NCBI RefSeq assembly: GCF_004337985.1
Contig: NC_043744.1
Coordinates: 560,730-624,729, forward strand
Reading direction: 5' to 3'
Length of the DNA stretch: 64,000 nucleotides
DNA from: Pyricularia pennisetigena
Taxonomy: Eukaryota; Ascomycota; Sordariomycetes; Magnaporthales; Pyriculariaceae
This document shows, one piece after another, positions 54,147 through 64,000 of this stretch (its first letter is position 1; each line of letters starts with the position of its first letter). Made by a program: the position numbers and the translations under genes. Below the pieces are notes generated by a model that was not told the origin of the DNA, did not search any database, and saw nothing but the letters and a program-made list of their open reading frames with translations.

Positions 54147-56990
54147 TTCGTAACGAAATCCAGGCCCAAAAAACCCTGTTATGGTACTGGCATTAAGGGT
54201 ATATAGGGGTATTATTATTAAAAAAAAACCGCTAAAATTACAAAAAGTTTACCTAATTTCGACAAAATTAGGGTAATTACCTATATTGCTTGCGTTAAAA
54301 GTATTTTTATTAGGCGTACAAATAAAATCGCATTCTTTACACCCCCTAATATTCTCGATTCTATAAGAGGTAATATAGTAATTTTTAAATTTAATATTTA
54401 TAATAAAAAGCCCATATTTTTGTGTTACGATCAAGGTATCGGGTAACCTGTTTTTAGGGTGAAGTACAGTGGGTTGAAGCAACTGAGCGTCTTAACTGGG
54501 TAACTGGGTTCTCAATAACTGGGGTGAAGTTATAATCGTTCTCAAGTAAGTCTTGAGGTTAACTAGAGTATAAAATTAATTGCTGCTCAGCAATCCTAAA
54601 ATCGAATCTATTTACATGGTAATGAATGTATCCTTATACAATTAGGTGATCACTCCGTGTAAATGATCATAATTACTTTGGGGTGATCACGACCGGGGGT
54701 GATCACCCTTTTGCCGGTAATCTTGATCATCTTCTTCCGGTAATCGGGTTAGGGTTCCTTATTTTATTATTACGTGACCTGGATTGTCCTAGTCCTTGCT
54801 CGTGTCTTGAGATCCCCGCTAATTCCTGCCTGGGTTCCGATACTCCTCTTTTGCCCAATAGTGTCGGTCGCAATCCTGGTCGTAACATTTTGTTACTAGT
54901 GGACCAAAAATTACGTTTTCGGTAGTCGATCCCATTAAAAAGTAAAGGCGGATATACGGTTTTAGTGGTTATTAAAAGCTTGTTTAGGGGTTTAAAAGCT
55001 ACGTACAGGCGCTACCCCTAAATTTTCACTTCGATGGGGGGCACGAAGTTGATATAACTCTTAAAATTGGTTTATGAATAAAAATGTTAATTTTAGTATT
55101 TTAAACTTTTATAACCATGGCTAAAACGGATTAACGGAACGGTCCGTTAAGGTTATTTTGGATAAATTTCGGTTTGTTATTATAACGGCGGGTTTACCAT
55201 TATATTTATAATACTATTTACTACATACCGTAATTAATTTAATTAACCGTACGGCGGTAATTGATAGGGATTTAACACCCTACGAGGAATTTTATTCCGA
55301 ATTCCAACTTGAACTACCGCACAAGCCCAGTTTAGAGCATTTTCGGGTTAGAAATACTGTATACCAAGCTATTATACCGCTGGAACAACGCCAAAAATTT
55401 AATAAATTGGTTTCCCGCACCGAAACGGTGAAATTTTTTACCCATTTATCAAATTTTACAACGTTGGTTTACGCACCCGCTAAACGGGCCGTATACAGAA
55501 CTTCGACCGTAAGAATAATAAAAAGTATAACCATTAAAAATTTGGCTATTCCAGGGAAAACGCTACAAATTTCAAAGGGGGAAAATATAAATTCAAAAGG
55601 GGATTTTAACTTTAAACTTGAAAACGAAATCAACAGCGTTTCAACGGATAATTATCCCCTAAAAACCCTGATAATACAGGGTACTTACTACCTGTTACAA
55701 GGTAATTACTACCCGTTATAAGGTATTTAGCCCCTGAAAATACAGTGCCCGCCAAGCCTGTATAACCTATTATTCGCCCCCCAAAACCTATAACGGTAAC
55801 GGTACCTAATCCAATACCTCAAATAACGGAAATTCCGTTGTTTATAACACCTAAAATGCAGAATATGGAATTACATTCGCAGTTCGAAAACCTAAATTTA
55901 AGGGATATAAATTACGTGTATTGTTTTTGTTTTTGAGCCAAAAAGAAAATAAAGGAAAAACCGACTAAAAACGGTAAACCAAATAATTACCAACAGGCTT
56001 TAAATAACCTTGAAAATGCTAAATGGTTAGCTGTTTTAACGTTTAAATTCGACCAAATTATTACTGCAAAAACTTTTCGTTTTATCCCTAAAATTGAAAT
56101 GCCTACAAGCCGTAAACTCGATTTTACCAAGCCGGTATTTAAGTTAAAAAAGGATAAAAATAATAAACCTATAAAATATAAAGCTAGGTTTATTATCAAG
56201 GGTTTTTTACAGGTCGAAAACCTAAGTTATATTAAAACTTTTGCTAACATTAATATATTATTTACTTGGCGTATATTTTTAGCTATACCTAATGCACAAA
56301 ATTGGGAAATAAAACAAATCGATTTTATTGGTGCGTTTTTAAATAGTGACTTTACAGACGTAAATATATATTTGCAAATTTTAAACGGTTTTAACGAATG
56401 GGCCAAAATTTGTAACCTTGCCACCGCTAAAGCTTTAGTGTAGATAGGTTATAATTCGAAAAGATTACAGGTTATACAGTTGAAAAAGCGTTATACGGTT
56501 TAAAATAGGGTCCAGAAAATGGTAAAACAAACTTAAAACCCTATTTTCCAAAAAAGGGTTTAAACCGTTAATTTCTAATCCCGCTGTTTTTTATAACGTT
56601 AAATCCAAACATTTCATCGTTATTTTTGTAAACGATTGCCTGCTAATAGGTCCTAAGTTGTAATATACTTAGGTTTTGCAAGCCCGAATTGATAAAGTAT
56701 ACGCGTGGGAAAACAGGGGTCCTGCAGCCCATTTTTCAGGCGCTTAAATTGTAAATGATAAATTTTAACGCTTACTTTGGTTCCATTAAAGTAAGTACAT
56801 AAAGGAAATATTAGCAACGTTCGGATTAGTTGATTGCAAATTTTATTTATTCCCTTATAACCGGGTGTGGCAAAATATAGCGGGGGTAAACCCGTAAATG
56901 CGTTAAAAGTAAAATCTCTAGCGTTTTATCGGCACTTTTATGTATTTAATGCTATTAACGCGCCCGGATATCGGTTTTGCGGTTTAATGG
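54147..56990 (+). pseudogene. Second copia family, plus-strand arm (integrase-RT remnant)
   Basis: Heavily mutated pol with only short frames left. The best is 56099-56443, with PVFKLKKDKNNKPIKYKARF, IIKGFLQVENLSYIKTFA and the RT segment QNWEIKQIDFIGAFLNSDF. It is the reverse complement of about 58740-61130 over its whole length, interrupted by the solo LTR at 54423-54887. It stops abruptly at 56990 where LTR copy B begins, so RNase H is missing although the minus-strand copy continues into it. Confidence 0.75.
54423..54887. repeat. Solo LTR (465 bp) with TTTTG target duplication
   Basis: It begins TGTTACGA and ends TCGTAACA, 8-bp perfect inverted ends with TG/CA termini. It is flanked by TTTTG at 54418-54422 and 54888-54892. 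The opposite arm of the inverted repeat (near 60840-60860) carries the uninterrupted target, ATTTTTGTTATTTGTGGACC as read on the minus strand. Composition is clearly richer in G and C than the surroundings. It contains GGTGATCAC repeats at about 54648-54710. No coding function. Confidence 0.88.
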
Positions 56991-57556
56991 TGTTAACAGT
57001 ATGGGTTGCTAACAGGGGTTTAGGCATTAGCCTAGGTGCGGCGAAGTGTTAATTGCGTTGTAAAAATCTGTAATTACAGGGTTTAAATACACTAAATTCA
57101 TCAAAATGGTTTATTAATTTTGGGGTTAATAAATTTAATTTATCAATGGGGGTGATTTTGCTTTATTTCCCTTATATATTTTCCGATATCGAAATGGGGG
57201 TCCGCACCTCGCAAAGGGTTCCGGTACCGTACACGATTTTCCGAGAAATTATTTTACATACGTTGTTAAAAAAACTCCCTGATTTCCATGTAAACCATTT
57301 TTAGGTTTATATTAATTTGCTAATTTAATAAAACTTTTAACCCGGTATAAGGTAGCTAGCTCGTAAATGCAGGGTGGATATTAGACCCGGTATAGGGTGA
57401 AACCCCATTCGCTCATTTTAAATCGCAACTCCTGCAATATACAAAATATAATAAAAAGTCCGACAGCCCCAACAACCCCATTTCGGCACTATTTATTGTG
57501 ATTTATATACAAATAAAAGTAGACCATTATATGTTAATTAACGTATATAATTAACA
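56991..57556 (+). repeat. LTR copy B (TGTTAA...TTAACA)
   Basis: 566 bp, homologous to 45700-46256 and with the same terminal TGTTAA/TTAACA. Its left edge cuts the plus-strand copia remnant at the RT/RNase H junction. On its right it meets unrelated CCCCCGC sequence. No target duplication is visible, so it is either the remnant LTR of a separate element or the result of a deletion. Confidence 0.7.
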
Positions 57557-58189
57557 CCCCCGCTTTTTTGCTACTATTTATATAAAATCGGAAAAAAGAA
57601 ATACATAAAAAATAAAAAATAAAACCCCCAAAAAAAATCCCCCTTATGTCTCAACCCGATTCGAATTCCCAATATAAACCCCTTGGATAATTAAGCCCTT
57701 TGTACCGACTTATAACCCCCGAAATAAACGAACCCCCGAATTGGAAAAAACTCCCAAAATTGTAACAATCCCCGGATTCGAACCCCCGATTTGCATAATA
57801 TTAACCCACGGAATTCATTATTAAACCAGGTAACTAATTTGGCTGTTCGTTGGTAGTAATCTCAATTAGGTATATAGGGTATTTCGAATGCGTAAATCGC
57901 CCAAAACACGAGTTTTTTCAACTTTAATTCAAATTTTGGTATAAGGTGGGTATAAATTGCTTATTAATGAACCTGTACAGGGTAAATTCGGGCAGTACGG
58001 CCGGTATTAGGCGAATAAAAATCCAATGATTGCTAACAAAGGAGATATAATGGGTAATTAGCTAACGAATTAATTAAATAACCTAAAATTCAGTAAGCAA
58101 AAACTAAATTTTTAGGGGTTTAAGCCTTAGAAACCTTAAAAAAAACCTTGTAAATTGGAAGCGTTAGGGGTTTTATTAGGCCATTAGCG
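57557..58189. other. Unassigned AT-rich DNA in the inverted-repeat spacer
   Basis: No reading frame or known repeat is recognised. It separates LTR copy B from the minus-strand copia remnant. Confidence 0.4.
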
Positions 58190-61100
58190 GGTATTTGTTT
58201 GGATTCCAGGTATTTTAGGGTTATTAATCCTTTTATAACTAATTCCCATACGTAGTGAAATTTGAACAACGTATATTTAGTACGTTGGTGGTGCGTAGGG
58301 TTATGTGCGTTAATTATAAAACTTTTATTATTTCCAAATATTGCAATAGAGCCTTTTATAGGTAATCCAATTTTTATAAATAGGTTTTTAAACCACTGTG
58401 TTTTACGCAGGGTTTCCGCTAAGGCATCGGTTTCGGTTTTTGGAATGTTGAAAGCTATAATATTAGCTTTTTTGCATTTCCACGTTATAAAGCCCCCCAG
58501 TAGGGTATATGAATATCCGTATATGGATTTTGAAGTTTCCTTAACCCCGGTAAAATTGCTATTACTAACACCCAGTAATTGTAGGTTTTTAAAACCCCCT
58601 ATTAATAAATTGGGTGGTAATTCGGTTTTAAATACTCTAGTTCCGTAACAAATAAATAAGGATTTAATACCCGCTAAATAACGTATTGAGTTTTCAGCTG
58701 CCGTTAAATGGATTGTAATAGTTTTTGTTAAAAAACGTGAAAGCCATTAAACCGCAAAACCGATATCGGGGCGCGTTAATAATATTAAATATATAAAAGT
58801 GCCGATAATACGCTATAATAATTCAATTCTTAACGCATTTACGGGTTTAGCCCCGCTATATTTTAGCACACCCGGTCATAAAGGAACAAATATAAATTTG
58901 TAATTAACTCATTCGAACGTTGTTAATATTTCCCCTATATATTAATTTTAATGGAGCTAAAATAAGCGTGTAAGCTCATCCTTTATAATTTGGGTGTTTA
59001 AAAAGTAGGTTACAGGGCCCCTGTTTTCCAACGCGTATACCTTATGAAAACGGCCTTTTAAATCCTAAATATATTGCAATTTAGGACCTATTAGCAGGCA
59101 ATCGTTTACAAAAATAACAATAAAATGTTTGGATTTAACGTTATAAAAAAACAGCGGGATTAGAGATTAACGGTTTAAAACCTTTTTTAAAAAGTAGGGT
59201 TTTAAATCTTGTTTTGCCATTTTTTTGGACCCTGTTTTAAACCGTATAAAGCTTTTTCCAACTGTATGACCTGTAATTCTTTCGAATTATAACCTATCTC
59301 CACTAAAGCTTTAGCGGTGGCAAGGTTACAAATTTTGGCCAATTCGTTAAAACCGTTTAAAATTTGCAAATATATATTTACGTCTGTAAAGTCACTATTT
59401 AAAAACGCACCGATGAAATAGATTCGTTTTATTTCCCAATTTTGTGCATTAATTATAACTGATAATATACGCCAGGCAAATGGTGTATTAGTGCTAATAA
59501 ACGTTTCGATATAATTAAGGCCCTTAACCTGTAAAAAACCCGTAATAATAGGCTTAATTTCATATTTTACAGGTTTATTACTTTTTTCTCTTTTTAATTT
59601 AAATACCGGCCGGGTAAAAACGGATTTACGGCCTATAAATAATTTAATTTTAAGGATAAGACGGAAGGTTTCTGCGATCACGATTTGGCTAAATTTAAAC
59701 GCTAAAACAATTAACTATTTAATACTTTTAGGGCTATTTAAGGCCTATTGTAAATTATTTGGTTTACCGTTTTTAATGGGCTTTTTTTATTTTTTTTGGG
59801 CTTAAAAATAAAAATAATGCACGTAATTTATATCCATTAGATCTGGGTTTTCGAATCGCAAATTGAACTTTATATTTTATATTTTAAATGCTGAAAACAC
59901 CGGAATTTCCGTTGTTGTAAATATTGGATTAGGTACGGTTACCGTTATAGGTTTTAGGGGGCGAACAATAGGTTATATAAGCCTGGCAAACACTATATTC
60001 TCAGGGTTTAAATGCCTTGTAACGGGTGGTAATTAATCTGTAATAGGTGGTAAATACCCTGTATTTTCAGGGTTTTTTAAGGGATAATTATCCGTTGGAA
60101 CGCTGTTAATTTCGTTTTCAAGTTTAAAATTAGAATACCCTTTTAAATTTGTGTTTTCCCCCTATAAAGTTTGTAGCGTTTCCCCTGGGAAAGCCAAATT
60201 TTTAATGGTTATACTTTTTATTATTTTTACGGTGGAGGCTTTGTATACGGCCCGTTTAGCGGGTGCGTAAACCAACGTTGTAAAATTCAATGAATGGGTT
60301 AGAAACTTCACCGTTTCGGTGCGGGGAACCAATTTATTTTATTTTTGGCGTTTTTCCAACGGTATAATAACCTGGTATATAATACCAATAACCCGAAAAT
60401 ACCTTAAATTGGGTTTATACGGTAATGCAGGTTTGAATTCGGAATCAAATTCCTCGTAAAGTGTTCAATACCTGTTAATTACCGCTGTGCAATTAATTAA
60501 ATTAACCACGGCAGGTAATAAATAATATTATAAATATAATGGTAAACCCGCCGCTATAATGGTAAACCAAAATTGATCCAAAATAACCTTAACGGACCGT
60601 TCGTTAATCCGTTTTGGCCGTGGTGATAGGGATTCGAAATACTAAAATTAACACGTTTACTTGTAAACCAATTTTAAAAATTTATATTAATTTCGTACCC
60701 CCCATCGAAGTGAAAATTTAGGGGGTAACTCCCGTACGTAGTTTTTAAAACCCTAAAAAAACCTTTGATAACCATCAAAACCGTGGGTCCGGATTTATTT
60801 TTTAGTGGGATAAGCCACGGAAAACGTGATTTTCGGTCCACAAATAACAAAAATACGGGTTTTTAATTGTAAGGATTATATTTAAAAACTACTGTATTAC
60901 CTTTTATAAAATCGAAAATGTTAGGGGGTGTACGGAATGCGACTTTATTTGTACGCTTAATAAAAATAGTTTTGATGCAAACAACAGAGGTAATTGCCCT
61001 AATTCTGTCAAAATTAGGTAAATTTTTCGTAGTTTTAACGGTTTTTTTTAGCAATAATAACCCCATATGCCCCAAACGCCTATGCTACAACAGGGTTTTT

Positions 61101-62800
61101 TTAAACCTGGATTTCGTTACAATTACTTATAATTCCGTTTTTTTAAAGGTTAACCAGCCGTCCGTAATTCGGTCAAACCCTAAAAGGAGATAATTTATTA
61201 GGGCTTATTGTAAATCCGATAATAAAAGAGGTTTTAATAACGGATTTCTTATACGGGAAACCCCTTTTCGTTCGGAAACAGTCCCTTTTATATTAAGGTA
61301 CATAAAAGGGTTATTTAATGGTGTGACGGGCCTACGGGGCCCAATTTTACGTGGATTTTCAGGCTTTTTACCGCTAAGTTTTTGCGTTATAGGTGAATTT
61401 ACGGCTATTTCCGTATTTTATTCGGGATTTAGCTTTTCTGTTACCGTATTTGTTTCCGGTTCCGAATCGGTGTAAATTTTATAATCCTCGTAATTTTCGG
61501 GGTTTATATTATTTAATTTCATTTCCAACGGGGTTGCGTAGCCTTTTATAACCCCCTGTAAGGTCATGCTAAAAACGGTGTTATATTTACCTATTATACA
61601 GGCGTAATTCGAAATTTTTGGTATATTTCGAACAAGGATATCCCACTTTCTAACCTTTAAATAAAACGAATATTTAACGGTGTTTAAACGTCCCCACGTT
61701 TTGCCATTTTTATCATACAGGGTATTTTTTAATAATACGCCCCCTGTATTATGATGTATATGGTTACTAACGATATTTATTCCAAACGAGGGGATATATG
61801 AAACGTTATTTAACGTAGGTTTTTCAAGTTCGTCAGCTTTTTGGCCGTAACGGACCTGTATTTTTGCGATTCCGGTACCTATAGGCCTAATAGGGCCACC
61901 TTTTGTACCGATTTCGATTGTAAAACCGGGGGTATAATCGGTAAAAAATTGCTTATTTGCAAAAATATAATACGTATTACCTGTATTGTACAGGATAGGG
62001 TAGCCTAATTCCCAAAGTTTACAAGTCCCTTTTACGCCGCGTCCAGGTTTCGTTTTAACTTTAAAATTAGCTGTTAAAATTTATAGTTTTAGCGTTTTAC
62101 CGGTATTGGTTTCCGAATCCGAATCCGAACGTAATTTTATAATTCCGCTAAAAGCGGAATTAACCTCCTGTTCCAGGGCGTTATACGCTTCGCATTTTCT
62201 AACGTTACCTGAAATCGAAGCCGTAAATAATTCTAATTCGAAATCTATAGAAATCATGGACGTTGAGGCGGTTAATTCGCTGGAATTGGAGGATCTAGTA
62301 TTTTTTGCAAAAGCAGAATCCGAATTAGAGTTTTTATTTTTTTCGTGATTTAGAGGTGTTTTCCTGCCCATTCTTTTCCTTTTTAACGCCTTTTTAAACG
62401 TTTTATTTACCCGTTTTTTTGCTTTTAAACTTATAATTAGCGGTTTTAACCGTTATAAAACCTAAAATTGAATTTTCGGATATAAAATCCGCCATAAGGT
62501 ATTGCAAATTTAATTTTCCCGAATTTTGACCCATTGCTTGCAGGGCCCGTTGGGTATTGCGTTGGCGTTTGGTCCACATAGGGAGTATCCCCTCCAGGGC
62601 CCGTAGGTATTAATCTCGTAAGTTTACGGGGTCAATTTGTACGTCGGTATTCGTTAATTTAGCTACCAGTAAATTAAAACGGCTGTTAAATTTAGGTATT
62701 AACTTTTTCAATTTCGAAAAATTTAAAGCGTGGAATTCCCGATATAGTGAATTTCGATTGATTTCGGGTGTAACGGAATACTTATTTCCCAAGGTTTTAT
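58190..62800 (-). pseudogene. Second copia family, minus-strand copy (gag to RNase H)
   Basis: Read on the minus strand, this is a more complete but heavily mutated copia element. Gag-like sequence lies near 62792-62610, and a protease/pre-integrase region includes the HRRLGHMG motif near 61080. The RT part is at 59681-59202 (PVFKLKREKSNKPVKYE, QNWEIKRIYFIGAFLNSDF, EKALYGLKQGPKKWQ). An RNase H part runs to about 58190 (IRYLAGIKS, LLGVSNSNFTG, ETDALAETL). Stops occur throughout. The 58740-61130 part is the inverted partner of 54147-56990. Outer borders and LTRs were not identified, so the ends are approximate. Confidence 0.72.
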
Positions 62801-64000
62801 AAGCCGTTACGGGGTTTGAATACCATGCAATGGATTTGGAAGTTTTTTGGTTAAATGGTTTTTTATAAATAATAATAGAATTAATTGCTCGTGTTCCGGT
62901 AGGGCATAGCCAATTTCAGGGTTGGAAATATAATACGCTGTTTTTATAACCTTAAATTATGTTATTAACGCCTATTTCCACAAATCGTAAATGCTAACCC
63001 CTATTAATTTACAATTTTCGGGGAAGGAAAATACCCGTTTCGATAATTGTTCACCTATCCCGTCATTTAAAATTAGGTTACCAGGTGGATTAGGGGGTGC
63101 GGTAACGGTAGCTGGTTTATTATTCAAGTGATTAATTAAATTAATGGAATTACCGCTTTTCAGGGTTGATGGGGTAATTAACTGTTAAATTATCCTTTAA
63201 AATTAGTCTATTTGCGTAATTAACGTTTTTAATTGCAGGTTTTAGGCCTACAATTTAGCGGTTAAAACTTCGTTTGGGCTGGGTTTAAGCCCCCTATTTG
63301 TTGAAATTGGGCCTCGAAGGCCCGATATAGGGTTGTTCTCCATTATAGGGTAATTTGAATTATAATTGCAATTCGCTAAATTATAGCTTTAATTAATTAA
63401 TTTAATCGTTCAAAAATAAACACCTTATTTAATTTAGGATTTGCTATACCGTTTGCCTTTTAAAGGGTATAGGTTTGTAATTGCCAGTTATAAGGTTTAT
63501 TACTATTTTTAGTGGTTAAAATCCATCAAAATACAGGGTCGGAATCCCTAGAATCCGCAATTAATGGGTGCCCTGGTATTTGTACCAATCCAAATGCACG
63601 TAACGAATTTAATTCGTCAAATGGGTGCAGGATAAACTGCAGGGTATCGTACAGGGTAAATTTCGGGGTATTGTATAAGGTAAACTAACCATTAACGTAA
63701 TTCCGTTAATGGGTTTATGGGCTATTATAAACCCTATTAACCGAATTAGAATTTAATGGGGTATTAGCGAACGAATACAGGGGTTTTTGGCCCTAATTCG
63801 GTAGCGTAAACCCTATTAAAAATTTAAACCAATTACATTGGCGTGCACGATCCACAAAAACCACACCAAAAATTTTGGATTTGCAATGCAAGCGATCGCT
63901 GCAATATTTAAAAAGGCCTAAATCGAACGCTAATTTTTAGCGATCCCCATTGTAAATACAGGGGGGTAAGTGCTGAATTAGCGCTTAAAACTAACAATTT
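62801..64000. other. AT-rich DNA to the window end
   Basis: Probably the 5' part of the minus-strand copia element (further gag and leader) and beyond, but I cannot recognise a domain or LTR. There is no telomeric repeat. Confidence 0.4.

Larger units (their letters stand above)
44641..64000. mobile_element. AT-rich nested transposon block (RIP-like)
   Basis: From about 44.6 kb to the end the sequence is dominated by A and T with islands of CCGTTATA/CGGTTTA-type words. It contains no intact host gene, only broken retroelement frames, LTRs, foldbacks and simple repeats described separately. The pattern fits RIP, in which duplicated DNA in filamentous ascomycetes suffers C-to-T changes, mainly at CpA. 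Several stop codons in the copia element are directly explained by such changes. Confidence 0.85.

Noticed and set aside
54683..54925. 80-residue open frame across the solo LTR end
   Set aside because: It lies inside a non-coding LTR and crosses the insertion junction.
63700..64000. Telomere or subtelomere end
   Set aside because: No TTAGGG/CCCTAA repeats. The block simply continues as AT-rich transposon DNA.

Overview
The window is nuclear DNA of a filamentous ascomycete (Pezizomycotina, most likely a Sordariomycete). The evidence is short introns of about 55-100 nt with CTAAC/CTGAC-type branch sites, a PTH11-type rhodopsin-domain receptor, a Swi6-type APSES regulator that keeps its KilA-N domain, a gEgh16-type secreted protein, and an AT-rich transposon block whose decay looks like repeat-induced point mutation (RIP). 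The species cannot be fixed from sequence alone.

Positions 1 to about 44,600 are ordinary gene-rich chromosome. In order: a low-complexity Ser-rich protein and a seven-helix receptor (+); a 5'-nucleotidase-type metallophosphoesterase (-); a diamine-type GNAT acetyltransferase (+); an LYR protein (-); the Swi6-like APSES/ankyrin regulator (+); an uncharacterised protein with two internal SUMO-like repeats (+); MET8 siroheme synthase (+); an Ldh2-type dehydrogenase (+); tRNA-Lys(UUU); a chromo-like-domain protein (+); a METTL13-type methyltransferase (-); intron-containing tRNA-Ser(CGA); a gEgh16-type secreted protein (+); a MYND-SET protein, a serine/threonine ammonia-lyase, an Hst2-like sirtuin and the Sec7 ARF-GEF (all -); pyruvate dehydrogenase E2 (+); and a small Gly-rich protein (-). 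These are independent housekeeping, regulatory and secretory genes. There is no biosynthetic cluster, CRISPR array or operon-like system. Multi-exon models were derived by hand from splice sites and reading-frame continuity, and all of them close in frame.

At about 44.6 kb the composition changes sharply to AT-rich sequence with no intact host gene to the end of the window. This block is a nested transposon graveyard. It holds two copies of a foldback hairpin repeat; two LTR copies with TGTTAA/TTAACA ends; a nearly full-length Ty1/copia element with both LTRs (47,062-53,431) and a primer site resembling the half-tRNA site of Drosophila copia; an antisense Ty3/gypsy reverse-transcriptase fragment; and two copies of a second copia family in opposite orientation, forming a 2.4-kb inverted repeat. 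One arm of that repeat was later hit by a retroelement that survives as a 465-bp solo LTR with a clean 5-bp target duplication.

The most novel items are the tandem SUMO-like protein with introns at matching positions in both repeats, the foldback element, and the layered history of the transposon block. I found no evidence for a wholly new multi-gene system.
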